Shown here one piece after another: positions 16,893 through 26,353 of a stretch of DNA of 64,000 nucleotides (position 1 is its first letter; every line of letters begins with the position of its first letter). The stretch spans positions 985,051 through 1,049,050 of the forward strand of contig NZ_DS990556.1 of assembly GCF_000155635.1 (NCBI RefSeq), written 5' to 3'. The notes under the pieces were generated by a model, which made no database searches, was not told the origin of the DNA, and saw only the letters and a program-made list of their open reading frames with translations. Origin of the DNA: Cyanobium sp. PCC 7001 (GTDB lineage: Bacteria > Cyanobacteriota > Cyanobacteriia > PCC-6307 > Cyanobiaceae). A program made the translations under genes and the position numbers.

Positions 16893-18644
16893 ATGCTCGC
16901 ACCGCCCAAGGCCAGCCTCGCCAGCACGGTCCGTCGGCTCTGGCCCCTGCTGCGGCCCTACCGCCGGCGGCTCCTGGCCGGGGGTGCCTGCATCCTCGTG
17001 TTCGTGCTCTGCTGGCCGCTGCTGGCCTGGCTGGCGGGCCGGCTGATCCCCGCCATCGGCGCCGGCGACGTGGGCCTCACCCTGCAGACGATCCTGGCGG
17101 CGCTGGGGGTGTTCATGGTGCAGAAGGCGGCCCAGTTCGGCCAGGACACGCTGCTGGCCAGCCCGGCCCTGCACGTGAGCCAGACCCTGCGCCACCAGCT
17201 CTTCGCCCGCCTGCAGCGGCTCGACTTCAACGCCCTCGAGAAGCTCTCCGCCGGGGATCTCACCTACCGGCTCACCGAAGACGCCGACCGGGTGGGAGAA
17301 GTGATCTACAAGACGATCCAGGACACCACGCCCAGCGCCCTGCAGCTGCTGGCGGTGCTCACCTACATGCTCTGGCTCGACTGGCCCCTGGCCCTGGCCA
17401 CCCTGCTGCTGGCGCCGGTGGTGGCCCTGCTGGTGAGTGGCTTCGGCGCCCGGGTGATGGGGGCGGCGGAGCGCAGCCAGCAACAGGTGAGCGAACTGGC
17501 CAGCCTGCTGGGGGAGGCCATCGCCGGGCTGCCCCTGGTGCGGGCCTTCGCGGCCGAACCCTGGCTGCAGCAACGCTTCGACCAGGAGATCGACCTGCAC
17601 CGCCAGGCCCGTTACCGCACCCTGCGGCTGCTCGCTCTGCAGCATCCGGTGGTGGGGCTGCTGGAGGCGGCAGGCATCCTGGCCGTGCTGTGGATCGGCG
17701 CCTGGCGCATCCAGTCGGGCGACCTGGACAGCCAGGGGTTCAGCAGCTACGTGGCGGCGCTGTTGATGCTGATCGATCCGATCGCCCACCTCACCACCAA
17801 CTACAACGAGTTCCAGCAGGGGCAGGCCTCGCTGCAGCGGCTGCGGGCGATCGAGGGGGAGCCGGTGGAGGTGCGTGACCGGCCCGGCGCCCGGCCCCTG
17901 GGGGAGGTGCGCGGCGAGCTGGTGCTGGAGGAGGCGAGCTTCGCCTACTGCCCGGGTCAGCCGGTGCTCAAGGCCGTGAGCCTGCGGGTGAATCCGGGCG
18001 AGGTGGTGGCGCTGGTGGGCCCCTCCGGCGCGGGCAAGAGCACCCTGTTCTCCCTGCTGCTGCGCTTCAACACCTGCCAGCAGGGCCGGGTGCTGCTCGA
18101 TGGGCACGACCTGGCCGACCTGCGGGCCCGGGAGCTGCGCCAGGCCGTGGCGCTGGTGCCGCAGCAGAGCAGTGTGTTCTCCGGCACGGTGGCCGAGGCG
18201 ATCGCCTTCGGCCGCAGCACCACGGCGGCGGCGATCGAGGAGGCGGCGCGGATCGCCAACGCGGATGGCTTCATCCGCCGCCTGCCCCAGGGCTACGGCA
18301 GCCGGATCGAGGAACGGGGCAGCAACCTTTCGGGCGGCCAGTTGCAGCGCCTGGCGATCGCCCGGGCGGTGCTGGGCAACCCGGCCGTGCTGCTGCTGGA
18401 TGAGGCCACCAGCGCCCTCGACGCCGAGGCCGAGGCCGCCGTGCAGACGGGCCTGGAGGCCGCCATGGCCGGCCGCACGGTGCTGGTGATCGCCCACCGT
18501 CTGGCCACGGTGCAGAACGCCGATCGCATCGTGGTGCTGTGCGAGGGGGCGGTGGTGCAGCAGGGCAGCCACCAGCAGCTGATGGCCGAGGGCGGTGCCT
18601 ACCGCCGGCTGTGCGAGCGCCAGTTCATCCAGCTCGAGAGCTGA
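16893..18644 (+). CDS. ABC exporter, fused permease and ATPase (MsbA/BmrA type)
   Basis: A 583-residue half-transporter that would work as a homodimer in the plasma membrane. Six membrane helices fill residues 1-310 (LLAGGACILVFVLCWPLLAW, LQLLAVLTYMLWL, LALATLLLAPVVALLV and others). The ATPase domain is complete: Walker A GPSGAGKSTLF (about 376-386), Q-loop VPQQSS, signature NLSGGQLQRLAIARA, Walker B AVLLLDEATSALD and H-loop VIAHRLAT. Substrate unknown; lipids, peptides or drugs are all handled by this family. It is divergent from the S4 gene with very close starts and is followed 53 bases later by a small DUF4177-like gene. Confidence 0.9.
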   Translation: MLAPPKASLASTVRRLWPLLRPYRRRLLAGGACILVFVLCWPLLAWLAGRLIPAIGAGDVGLTLQTILAALGVFMVQKAAQFGQDTLLASPALHVSQTLRHQLFARLQRLDFNALEKLSAGDLTYRLTEDADRVGEVIYKTIQDTTPSALQLLAVLTYMLWLDWPLALATLLLAPVVALLVSGFGARVMGAAERSQQQVSELASLLGEAIAGLPLVRAFAAEPWLQQRFDQEIDLHRQARYRTLRLLALQHPVVGLLEAAGILAVLWIGAWRIQSGDLDSQGFSSYVAALLMLIDPIAHLTTNYNEFQQGQASLQRLRAIEGEPVEVRDRPGARPLGEVRGELVLEEASFAYCPGQPVLKAVSLRVNPGEVVALVGPSGAGKSTLFSLLLRFNTCQQGRVLLDGHDLADLRARELRQAVALVPQQSSVFSGTVAEAIAFGRSTTAAAIEEAARIANADGFIRRLPQGYGSRIEERGSNLSGGQLQRLAIARAVLGNPAVLLLDEATSALDAEAEAAVQTGLEAAMAGRTVLVIAHRLATVQNADRIVVLCEGAVVQQGSHQQLMAEGGAYRRLCERQFIQLES

Positions 18645-18697
18645 CGCCTCCCCCCCGCAGGCGACATGCTGGCCTGAAGAATCACGCGCTGAGGGTC

Positions 18698-18982
18698 ATG
18701 GGCTGGGAGTACCGGGTGATCCACATCAACGTGGAGAGCGGCGCCCCGCCGGAGCCGCCCACCCCCCGCAGCGACAGCGAGCGGCTGGGGGGTGCGCTGA
18801 GCCCCGAATTCCTGCGACGCGAGTTCCCGCAGCAGTACGCCGCAGCCAATGCCCGGCCCCGCCACCCGGCCGAGCAGCTTCAGTTCTTTCTCAACGCCCT
18901 GGGCCGCGAGAACTGGGAGATGGTGGAAGCCGCCCAGGTGGGCCCGCTGCTGATGTTCGTGTTCAAGCGGCCGCAGACCTGA
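18698..18982 (+). CDS. small DUF4177-like conserved protein
   Basis: A 94-residue protein beginning MGWEYRVIHINVESG and ending ENWEMVEAAQVGPLLMFVFKRPQT. The beta-strand opening and the 'LNALGRENWEMVE...FKRP' ending resemble the DUF4177 fold of small proteins with no known function. The ATG after a 53-base gap from the ABC exporter gene was chosen. A longer frame upstream overlaps that gene and has no family support. It is probably co-transcribed with the exporter. Confidence 0.65.
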   Translation: MGWEYRVIHINVESGAPPEPPTPRSDSERLGGALSPEFLRREFPQQYAAANARPRHPAEQLQFFLNALGRENWEMVEAAQVGPLLMFVFKRPQT

Positions 18983-18992
18983 GGCCTCCATG

Positions 18993-19021
18993 AAAAAGCC
19001 CCCCGGCAAAGCCGGGGGGCT
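18993..19021 (-). terminator. rho-independent terminator of the peroxidase-RTX gene
   Basis: A perfect 11-bp stem AGCCCCCCGGC / GCCGGGGGGCT with a 3-base loop is followed on the minus strand by five T. It lies 26 bases beyond the peroxidase gene stop and may also help end the convergent DUF4177-like transcript. Confidence 0.9.
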
Positions 19022-19047
19022 GGCGAAGCGGTCGAAGCCGGTAGAGC

Positions 19048-22000
19048 TCAGACCAGCGAGGTGCCGGCAGCCACGCCGGACAGCACCGGATCCACGATCG
19101 GCGTGGTGGGGCTGGGAGGCGGGGTGATCACCGAGGTGATGGGAGCGCCGATCTCGGAATTGAGCGAGGGCGCTGCGCTGCTGAGCAAAGCATCCTTGCG
19201 CATCTGCTTGGAGAGCTTGCCGATCACACCGTCACCGTTGAAGTCCTGGCCGAACTTGTTCTCCCACTTGCCCATCCGCTTGTGGTTTCCGGTGATCTTG
19301 TCCATCTCACCTTTGAGGCGCTTGCCGTTCTTGTTGAGATGGGCCAGGCCGTACTTGGTTTTCTTGCCGCCCTTCACGAACACGGTGTCGAACTTGCCCT
19401 TCTTCACCTGCTCAATGCCGAGGGCCGTACCCCTCTTCATGAACTTGTTGAGCTTTTTGATCGTGCGCACCTTGTTCGGCTTGCTGTTGGCGACGAACTG
19501 GTTGTTCGGCAGCAGCGTGGCGTTCCCCGCCGTTTCGACTGGAACCGGTCCCGGAGGTGTGCTGGGTGGCAGGGGCGCAGCGGGAGGCGCCATTGGAGGA
19601 GCCATTGGAGGAGCCACAGGCAGCGAGCCCACCACGGAGCGGGTGGTCGACACGTTCCCCGCCAGGTCGGTCTGACGGACGAAGTAGTTGGTGCCGGTGG
19701 GGAAGGGGGTGGTGCCCCAGTTCGCCACGCCATCCACCGAATACTGGAGCACGGCGCCGGGCTCGATGCCCGTAAAGATGTCGTTGCCACCAGCTGATCC
19801 CACCACCTGAAGCGGCGCATCCGGGTTCACCTCATCCAGGTTGAAGGTGAAGCTGGTGGGAGCCCCCAGCTGGGAGGGATCGCGGGGTGCGAGGGGGTCC
19901 GTGGAGGGGATGGTGGCCACCCGGACGTGCACCGTGTTGGCACCTTGCACCAGAGGCAGGCGCGTGCGCAGGTCCGATTCGAGGATGACCTCACCGATAC
20001 CGGGGATACCGGTGGGAATGAGCTCCTCCCAGTCGTTGCTGATGGGATTGCCCGTGGGCGAGATCTCATAGCGCTGTCCAGTGGCGCGCCCGTTCAGCAG
20101 GACGGTGGCATCACTGGTGAGCAGGTCGCTGCCGGATCCACCGGTGTCGTTGGCCAGGGTGAGCACCGCGTTGGGGATGCCCGCACCCGGTGCCTGGGGA
20201 CCGGTGGCCGCGAAGCCGGCATTGAAGTTCCGGCTTGACAGCAATTGAGCCAGGTTGGCGGCGCCACTGTCTCCAACCGCGACACCAGGGGTCTGGAATT
20301 GCGTCAGGAGGGCAATGGTGTCGATGTCGAAGAAACTGCCTCCGTCCTGAACGAACAGCGGATCAGCATTGCCAGCCGCATCAACCAGGCTCGGATCGAG
20401 AACATTCGGTGTGAAGAAGCGAAGCAGTTCAATGTTGCGCACGAAGTCCATGCCCTGCTCCGGCGCCACCCCACCGACAAGGGCCACGCGGGAGGGATCC
20501 GCTGCCTGAGCCACGGTTGGGTGATGGAGAACGGAGAAGAATCCATCGCCAGCACCGCGGGTGTCCCCGGTGAGATCATCGCCTTCCGGGAAGGGGAAAC
20601 CCACGTCAGTAAAGCTGGTCGTGGTGAGACCGCTCACGCCAGTGAACAGAAGCGTGGTGGGATCAAAGTTGTACTCGATCTGAACACCATCGGCACCGAA
20701 CAGCGCGGTACGCGGGAAGGCACGGGCCAGGCCATCGGCACCGATGAAGGTCGTACCCACCGGGACGTCATCAGCCAGGCTCACCGGATCAAGGCCGGGG
20801 TCGAAGAAGATGTCGTCTGCGGTCCCGGCGATCCCATCAGCCCCGAGGTCAAAAAGGCTCAGGGAGACGCCGTCCAGCCCCCTCTCCAGGAACAAAGGCT
20901 GCCCAGGACGATTCGGATCCTCAGGGAAGCCGATCGGCACCCCCAGGAAGGGATCGGTGATGTAGTCAATCTCGCCAGCGAAGCCAACGTCTGCAGCAGT
21001 CAAGCCGTCAGCGTCAATCGGCACACCAGCATCGTTGACGTAAAGGCGCCGCCAGCCCTCAAAGAGGAATTCATCCGGGCTGCCGATGAAGCTGGCGACA
21101 TCGCCTGCCGAAACGGTGGAGGCCAATTCCTTGACGATGGACAGATCACCAGGAGAGATCGTGTTCGTAGTGATCAGCTGGTGCCGATTGATCTCGGCCA
21201 TGTCCGCAAAGCGGATCTGGGTGCCAGCTGGCAGACCCGAGGCATGGCCCGCAGGAGCGGTCCAGACGATCTGGGTGTTCAGCCAGGCATCGCCGTCGAG
21301 CACATCGTTGCCAGCCTTGCCGAAGAGGATGTCGGCACCACCACCACCGATCAGAAGATTGCCGGCATTGAAGTACTGGTCTTCGTCATTGGTGACGCCG
21401 TCCCCATTCGCGTCAGTGATCACTCCGGGAGGATCCAGGAAGATATCGGCAGCGAAGAGAGCTTCTGCAGGAATCGTGACATCGGGAATCCGGGTGTTGA
21501 TCGCCGTGTTCTCGATCAGGGCCGTGGGAATCAGTTGCAGGAAGTCGTTCCCTGGAAGAACGTTATCAGCAAACAGGCCAGCAATACCGCCTTGATCCAA
21601 AGGCAGGTTGAACAGACGACTGTCGGCAGCTGTATCCTGGAACACACCTGCAAGGGGAATTCCGATCAGAGGATTGCCTGGGATAGCCCCGGTTGGGTCG
21701 AAGTTCGTGTTGACAACCACCGGCAGCAGATCGGCCACATCGACAACACCATCCCCATTCCAGTCAAAGCTCACACCGCTGTCGAACTGGTTGATCACTC
21801 CATCAGGAATCCCAGCAGGGCCATTGACATCAACCTTGAGCCCCCGGGCGACGAGTTCAGAATCCAGAACGAAGTCCAGGCCATTCAAGACGCCGTCCTG
21901 GTTCAGATCCTGGAAGACGTTGCCGCCCACCAGATCCAGATTGTCGTCACCCATCAGGATGTCGTTCAGGTTGGAACCCGCCAGGGCTTCCACCAGGCCA

Positions 22001-25000
22001 TCGGTGGCATCCGCAAACTGGTTGCCGATGCCTCCTGCCGCGAGACCCAGCAGGTCGATGCCCAGACCGTGCACATCCGCACCGGAGAGGGGAGCAACAA
22101 GTGGATCGGGATCCGTGCCATTGCGAGCGCCGCTCACCCAGTCGAAGCCGGCACCGCCGTTGTAGGTGTCAACACCGGAGCCCTCCACGAAGACGTCGTT
22201 GCCGAAGTCGCCGTCAATGAAGTCGTCGCCATCCTTCGACATCGACACGTCATTGCCCTTGGCCTGGCCCGGGCGGCCCAGACCACTGGCACCAAGCAGA
22301 GCACCCACGCCGTCGTCGAGCACAAATTTGTCAGGTCCGGAGAACGTGCCCTCGAACCAGTCGTCGCCATCCCCGCCATTGCCGGCACCACCTGCATCAC
22401 TGGCCAGGATGAAGTCGTTCCCGGTTTCCCCGAACATCTCGTTGCCGATGCCACCCAGTGGGGCCGCCAACCAGTCGTTGCCCGTGCCACCGAAGGAAAG
22501 GCCTGCACCAGATCCACTCAGCACGATGTCGTGGCCTGCCTCACCCCGCAGGAAGTTCAGGCCGAAGTTGTCCGAGATGAAGTCGTTGCCCTCGCCACCC
22601 CAGACCTGGTCATCCCCTTGGCCGGAGAAGATCACATCGTTGCCACCGCGGCCATACACCGTGTCGTTGCCGCTGCCGGCCTGAAGCAGATCCGCTTCGG
22701 CGCCGCCGCCGAGCACCACATGGCCCAGGCCGTTGTAGCGGAGCACGTTGGCGACATTGAAGCCAATCTGGCTGATTGTCGAGTGATTGGGATCCCCCTG
22801 GCTGGTGCGATAGACCTCCTGGAGATTGGAGGACACAGCACCACCCACGGGGTCGGCCTTGCCGTCGAGGCCGAGGTTGGTGTGCTGGGTGGCCGCATCC
22901 ACCTCGAGGGTGTAAGTGGGAAGCGAGAAGATGTGGCCCGGCAGGCTTGTGATCGCACCTCCCAGCGCGCGTTCCGCCATCGCCGCGAAGGTGTTGTTCT
23001 CAATCTGGGTGAGAAGGTTGCCGTTCAGACGCCGCAGGTAGTACAGGCGATCTGCATTCTGCAAGGCCTGCAACTGCTGTTCGAACACAAAGGCGAACGT
23101 GGTGCCGAGCATCGTGACACCCGCCTCAGGCGCCTCCGCCAGGCCGCCGATCCAGAGATGGACATTGTCGAGGCCAGCACGTTGTCCAGCAAAGCCACCC
23201 TGGGCGTTCATGAAGGCCGGCCCATCGGGGTGGACGTAATCCACCAGATCCATGGCTGCGGCACGCTTCGCCTCGACTGTGGTGGCCGAGGTAATCGTGG
23301 GGTGCGTTCCGTAGGCCGCCACGAAGTTGTAGATCGAAGCGTCGTGCTTGAGATGGCTGCGGAAATCGTTCCAGTTGCTGTACGGGGTCAGCGAGGGGTT
23401 GCCACCGGTGAGGGAGAAGAATTCAGCCCTTGCCGCATTGAGTTTGGGTAGCCCGAGCTCATTCCCCCTGGCGATGTTGATCGTGGCGAGGTCAAGCGGA
23501 AGCCCAACCAGGTTGTTGCGCAGTGCAGGGGTGACAAACTCATCGATGTCATTGCCTTGCTGACGGGTCATGCCTCGCAGCACCTCCGCCGCAGCCTCCT
23601 CAGGAGTGAGATCCTGAGTCGTGCCAACAGCGTCAAGCGACTGGAGGAAACCAACCGGGTTCAGGAAGGCCGCAATCAGGCTTTCGGAGTTGTTGCTCCA
23701 GTCACCCGTCACCGGGTCAATCCCAAACCGATCCACCGATTCGGTGAGCATCGAGTGACCGAAGCGGTACACCGCGTGGGCAAACTCCGCCGTGATGGCA
23801 GGGTTCAGGGTCACATTGAACCCTGAATCCAGGGCGATATTCGGGTCGATGAAGCGGCCGAACTCTTCAAACACCCCATGCTGGTACTGCATCTCCACCA
23901 TGAAGCGGGCTGCCTGAAACAGGCGCTCGCCATCCCAGGCATCGGAGTCAACGCCGGGAACCGGATCACCTGAGGCAAGCTGCCTACCGGGACGCAGCCA
24001 CGCATTGATGAAGCTCAGGTCGCCGGATGCAGCGGCTTCAAGGGCAATGCGCTTGTAGTCGGCAACAAGACGATCGTGCTCGTTGTGGAAGATCGTATGG
24101 AAGGCGGTGAGACCCTGGTTCTCATTGACACGCCCATCACCGGCGATGAAGTGTTCATTCAGCAGCGCCGGGTCATAGGACGTCGGATCGACCGTTCCGT
24201 CCGGATTGAATGTGGGGTTGGCGGGGTGGGCGATATCCAGCAGGAAGGCGTGACCCGTGCGCACCACGGTTCCACCGCCCGGAATAGCACTGAGATCCAC
24301 CGGAGTGGTGAGGTTGCCCTCCACCAGGGTGAACACACCCGGTGCGGTTTCCACCACCACCTGAGGCAGGCCACTCGCCCCAGGAATGAAGCGGCCGTAG
24401 TCATCGGTGGCCAGCAGGGGGGAACTCAGAACGAAGTCGTCCGTGAGCACAAAGCCCAACATCGATTCGGCGTTGGCCTTGATGTCTGCCCAGGTGGGCA
24501 GGCCGCTGCCCGTTCGGGTGCTGGCGAGCATGTTGCCGGTGGAGATCACAGCACCGAACTCCTGGTTCAGCTGCAGGCCGGAGATCGGGCTAAACCCTGG
24601 ATCGCCATCGCTGCCGAAGGTGCTGTTCACGGTGTAATCCCGCAGGAACACCTGGTACGACGCATGGGACCCATACGCCTGGTTCATGTCGATCCAGGGC
24701 GTGGTCACGTTCTGGGTGGCTCCCCCATTGGCGAAGTCACGCGTGGCACGCGTGACGACCATGAAGTTGGGCCCATCGTCGGCCGTTCCCGGTATCCCAT
24801 CAGCCCCCGCGTCGAACAGGGAGTCGCTGGGATCGAGCGGGATGAACACATTCCCGTTACCACCCTTGTTGATGAAATCCAGGCCGTGGTCAAACCCCTG
24901 GCCGAACAGGGTGAGCCAGGAGTTGTAGGGGGCGTTGATCGGCAGCGGGGCGACGTTGCGGATCTCGATGGTGTCGCCGCCACCGAAGTTCTCGATGCCG

Positions 25001-25554
25001 AGTTCCTGACCGTCATCTCCGAGCGGCACGCCAAAGGCGTTCACGTTCTGGCCGGGCATCGGCACCGGCGCCTCGAGCAGGCTGTTCTGGGTGGCCGCCG
25101 CCGCCACCGCCGCCGGGTTGCTGGTGCTGGAATCGGCGATGATGTTGGAGATCCAGCGGGGCTCCACGTCGTTGACGTTCCAGGTCGTCGGATCGGCCGT
25201 GATCGTGTAGTCGGGCCCCCCGGGGAAGGGTCCTGGTCCCGGAGTGCCGGTTCCGAAATCCGGCGTGAGCGAGGCGAGCAGGCTGGACGAGGGCGAGAAG
25301 CCCACATCGGCCGCACCGAAGGTGGTGCGCCCCGGGGTGAGGTTGTTGAGGGTGCCGCTGACGGTACGCAGGCCTGTGGGGGTTTCGGTCTGGCCCGGGA
25401 TCAGGGAGGCCAACGTGGCGGCACTGTCCTCGGAATCGAGGACGACACCAGCTTCAGCCGCCACCACATGATCGGCTTGGGTCTCAGAGGAGTGGGTTTC
25501 CGCTACCTGGATCTGCTCGAGGATGAACAGCAGATCCTCTTTGGTGATCAGCAT
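19048..25554 (-). CDS. animal-type haem peroxidase fused to RTX repeats (cyanobacterial peroxicin type)
   Basis: A 2168-residue secreted-type protein. The peroxidase domain (about 200-880) keeps every expected catalytic residue: Gln219, Asp222 and His223 in FGQGFDHGLDF, Arg475 and Glu478 in GRVNENQ, followed by FHTIFHNEHDRL, and the proximal His600 in VYRFGHSML. It is followed by RTX nonapeptides (about 950-1150: AGSGNDTVYGRGGNDVIFSG), several dockerin/EF-hand-like loops (DLNQDGVLNGLD, DWNGDGVVDVADLL, DANGDGVTNDEDQ) and an unusual Lys-rich C-terminal block ending in another DFNGDGVIG loop. RTX repeats and the lack of a Sec signal predict type I secretion, probably by the system at 8758-14117. 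MLITKEDLLFILEQIQVAE fits the family N-terminus, so this ATG was preferred to one 57 bases upstream. Confidence 0.88.
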   Translation of the reverse strand: MLITKEDLLFILEQIQVAETHSSETQADHVVAAEAGVVLDSEDSAATLASLIPGQTETPTGLRTVSGTLNNLTPGRTTFGAADVGFSPSSSLLASLTPDFGTGTPGPGPFPGGPDYTITADPTTWNVNDVEPRWISNIIADSSTSNPAAVAAAATQNSLLEAPVPMPGQNVNAFGVPLGDDGQELGIENFGGGDTIEIRNVAPLPINAPYNSWLTLFGQGFDHGLDFINKGGNGNVFIPLDPSDSLFDAGADGIPGTADDGPNFMVVTRATRDFANGGATQNVTTPWIDMNQAYGSHASYQVFLRDYTVNSTFGSDGDPGFSPISGLQLNQEFGAVISTGNMLASTRTGSGLPTWADIKANAESMLGFVLTDDFVLSSPLLATDDYGRFIPGASGLPQVVVETAPGVFTLVEGNLTTPVDLSAIPGGGTVVRTGHAFLLDIAHPANPTFNPDGTVDPTSYDPALLNEHFIAGDGRVNENQGLTAFHTIFHNEHDRLVADYKRIALEAAASGDLSFINAWLRPGRQLASGDPVPGVDSDAWDGERLFQAARFMVEMQYQHGVFEEFGRFIDPNIALDSGFNVTLNPAITAEFAHAVYRFGHSMLTESVDRFGIDPVTGDWSNNSESLIAAFLNPVGFLQSLDAVGTTQDLTPEEAAAEVLRGMTRQQGNDIDEFVTPALRNNLVGLPLDLATINIARGNELGLPKLNAARAEFFSLTGGNPSLTPYSNWNDFRSHLKHDASIYNFVAAYGTHPTITSATTVEAKRAAAMDLVDYVHPDGPAFMNAQGGFAGQRAGLDNVHLWIGGLAEAPEAGVTMLGTTFAFVFEQQLQALQNADRLYYLRRLNGNLLTQIENNTFAAMAERALGGAITSLPGHIFSLPTYTLEVDAATQHTNLGLDGKADPVGGAVSSNLQEVYRTSQGDPNHSTISQIGFNVANVLRYNGLGHVVLGGGAEADLLQAGSGNDTVYGRGGNDVIFSGQGDDQVWGGEGNDFISDNFGLNFLRGEAGHDIVLSGSGAGLSFGGTGNDWLAAPLGGIGNEMFGETGNDFILASDAGGAGNGGDGDDWFEGTFSGPDKFVLDDGVGALLGASGLGRPGQAKGNDVSMSKDGDDFIDGDFGNDVFVEGSGVDTYNGGAGFDWVSGARNGTDPDPLVAPLSGADVHGLGIDLLGLAAGGIGNQFADATDGLVEALAGSNLNDILMGDDNLDLVGGNVFQDLNQDGVLNGLDFVLDSELVARGLKVDVNGPAGIPDGVINQFDSGVSFDWNGDGVVDVADLLPVVVNTNFDPTGAIPGNPLIGIPLAGVFQDTAADSRLFNLPLDQGGIAGLFADNVLPGNDFLQLIPTALIENTAINTRIPDVTIPAEALFAADIFLDPPGVITDANGDGVTNDEDQYFNAGNLLIGGGGADILFGKAGNDVLDGDAWLNTQIVWTAPAGHASGLPAGTQIRFADMAEINRHQLITTNTISPGDLSIVKELASTVSAGDVASFIGSPDEFLFEGWRRLYVNDAGVPIDADGLTAADVGFAGEIDYITDPFLGVPIGFPEDPNRPGQPLFLERGLDGVSLSLFDLGADGIAGTADDIFFDPGLDPVSLADDVPVGTTFIGADGLARAFPRTALFGADGVQIEYNFDPTTLLFTGVSGLTTTSFTDVGFPFPEGDDLTGDTRGAGDGFFSVLHHPTVAQAADPSRVALVGGVAPEQGMDFVRNIELLRFFTPNVLDPSLVDAAGNADPLFVQDGGSFFDIDTIALLTQFQTPGVAVGDSGAANLAQLLSSRNFNAGFAATGPQAPGAGIPNAVLTLANDTGGSGSDLLTSDATVLLNGRATGQRYEISPTGNPISNDWEELIPTGIPGIGEVILESDLRTRLPLVQGANTVHVRVATIPSTDPLAPRDPSQLGAPTSFTFNLDEVNPDAPLQVVGSAGGNDIFTGIEPGAVLQYSVDGVANWGTTPFPTGTNYFVRQTDLAGNVSTTRSVVGSLPVAPPMAPPMAPPAAPLPPSTPPGPVPVETAGNATLLPNNQFVANSKPNKVRTIKKLNKFMKRGTALGIEQVKKGKFDTVFVKGGKKTKYGLAHLNKNGKRLKGEMDKITGNHKRMGKWENKFGQDFNGDGVIGKLSKQMRKDALLSSAAPSLNSEIGAPITSVITPPPSPTTPIVDPVLSGVAAGTSLV

Positions 25555-25611
25555 GGGATTAGGCCGCGTTGAAGGACGCAGTACGGGTGCTTTCACCCTG
25601 ACCAAGGCCAT

Positions 25612-26090
25612 GACAAGGCGTCATCCCCCCCGATACACCACGTGATGTCCTGAAGATTGCCTGAATCGCCCTGGGACAGTCGGGACTGCAGCAAGCAGAA
25701 CTCATCCCAGATCGCCTGCCAGAGAAGAGTTTTGCCCCACTCAAGCGGAGGAAGCCGATCCCGTCAGCTCACCGGAAGGAGAGGCGCCCCGTAGGAGAGA
25801 CACTCAGAAACCATTCAGAAATGAACACGCAAAGGCACAACGATGCCTCCAGAGTCTCTTCCGTATTTCCTCCGTATCTCAACAGAACTTCGTAATACTG
25901 GGGTTAAGCTCGATGCAACATCACGGAAACCACCCCCGAATCTTCACGGCAGCGGTGAGTATTTGTTCCATCCAATACCGTTCCGTCCGGCACCGAAGGC
26001 GTTGTTCCATCCAATGCCCTGGATGCCGGCCCGTTTGCGCCGGGCTGTCCTCCCCCTACCGTGTGGCCGTTCCTGCGCCACGCTCCATTC
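25612..26090. other. AT-richer intergenic region upstream of the peroxidase gene
   Basis: About 480 bases between divergent genes, visibly lower in GC than its surroundings. No gene is supported; short frames here look random. It holds short direct repeats (CAGAAACCATTCAGAAA; TCCGTATTTCCTCCGTATCTC) and a pair of 17-mers annotated separately. It should contain the promoter of the large peroxidase gene, but I cannot fix a -10/-35 pair. Confidence 0.5.
25963..26018. repeat. pair of 17-bp direct repeats, 39 bp apart
   Basis: TTGTTCCATCCAATACC at 25963 and TTGTTCCATCCAATGCC at 26002 differ at one base. They lie upstream of the DUF6447 start (26091) and about 410 bases upstream of the peroxidase start. 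The 39-bp period is near four helical turns. Confidence 0.6.
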
Positions 26091-26312
26091 GTGACCGACT
26101 CCGCCAACACGCCGCCCACCCTCACCTTCGAAGGCCAGCGCTACGACCTCAACGCCCTGCCGCCGGAAGTGAAGGAGCTGGTGCGGGCCATGCAGGTGGC
26201 CGATACCCAGCTCCGCATGCACGAAGACACCCTCAAAGTGCTGGTGGTGGGCCGTCAGGCCCTGGCCAGCCAGCTCAAAGGGAAGCTGGAGGGCATCGCC
26301 CCCATGGGCTGA
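26091..26312 (+). CDS. DUF6447-like small protein
   Basis: A 73-residue protein from a GTG start (MTDSANTPPTLTFEGQRYDL). The short beta opening 'TLTFEGQRYDLNALPPEVKELVRAMQ' followed by one long helix matches the DUF6447 pattern of small cyanobacterial proteins with unknown function. An ATG ten codons upstream adds an atypical Trp/Pro/His stretch and was not used. It converges on the AGCS symporter gene across a shared hairpin. Confidence 0.7.
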   Translation: MTDSANTPPTLTFEGQRYDLNALPPEVKELVRAMQVADTQLRMHEDTLKVLVVGRQALASQLKGKLEGIAPMG

Positions 26313-26321
26313 GGTCGGTCC

Positions 26322-26353
26322 CGACCCGGCCGAACCCTCACTCGGCCGGGTCG
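26322..26353. terminator. bidirectional hairpin between convergent genes
   Basis: A perfect 12-bp inverted repeat CGACCCGGCCGA / TCGGCCGGGTCG with an 8-base loop. It overlaps the stop codon of the AGCS gene and follows the DUF6447 stop by 9 bases. There is no T-run, so termination strength is uncertain. Confidence 0.6.
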
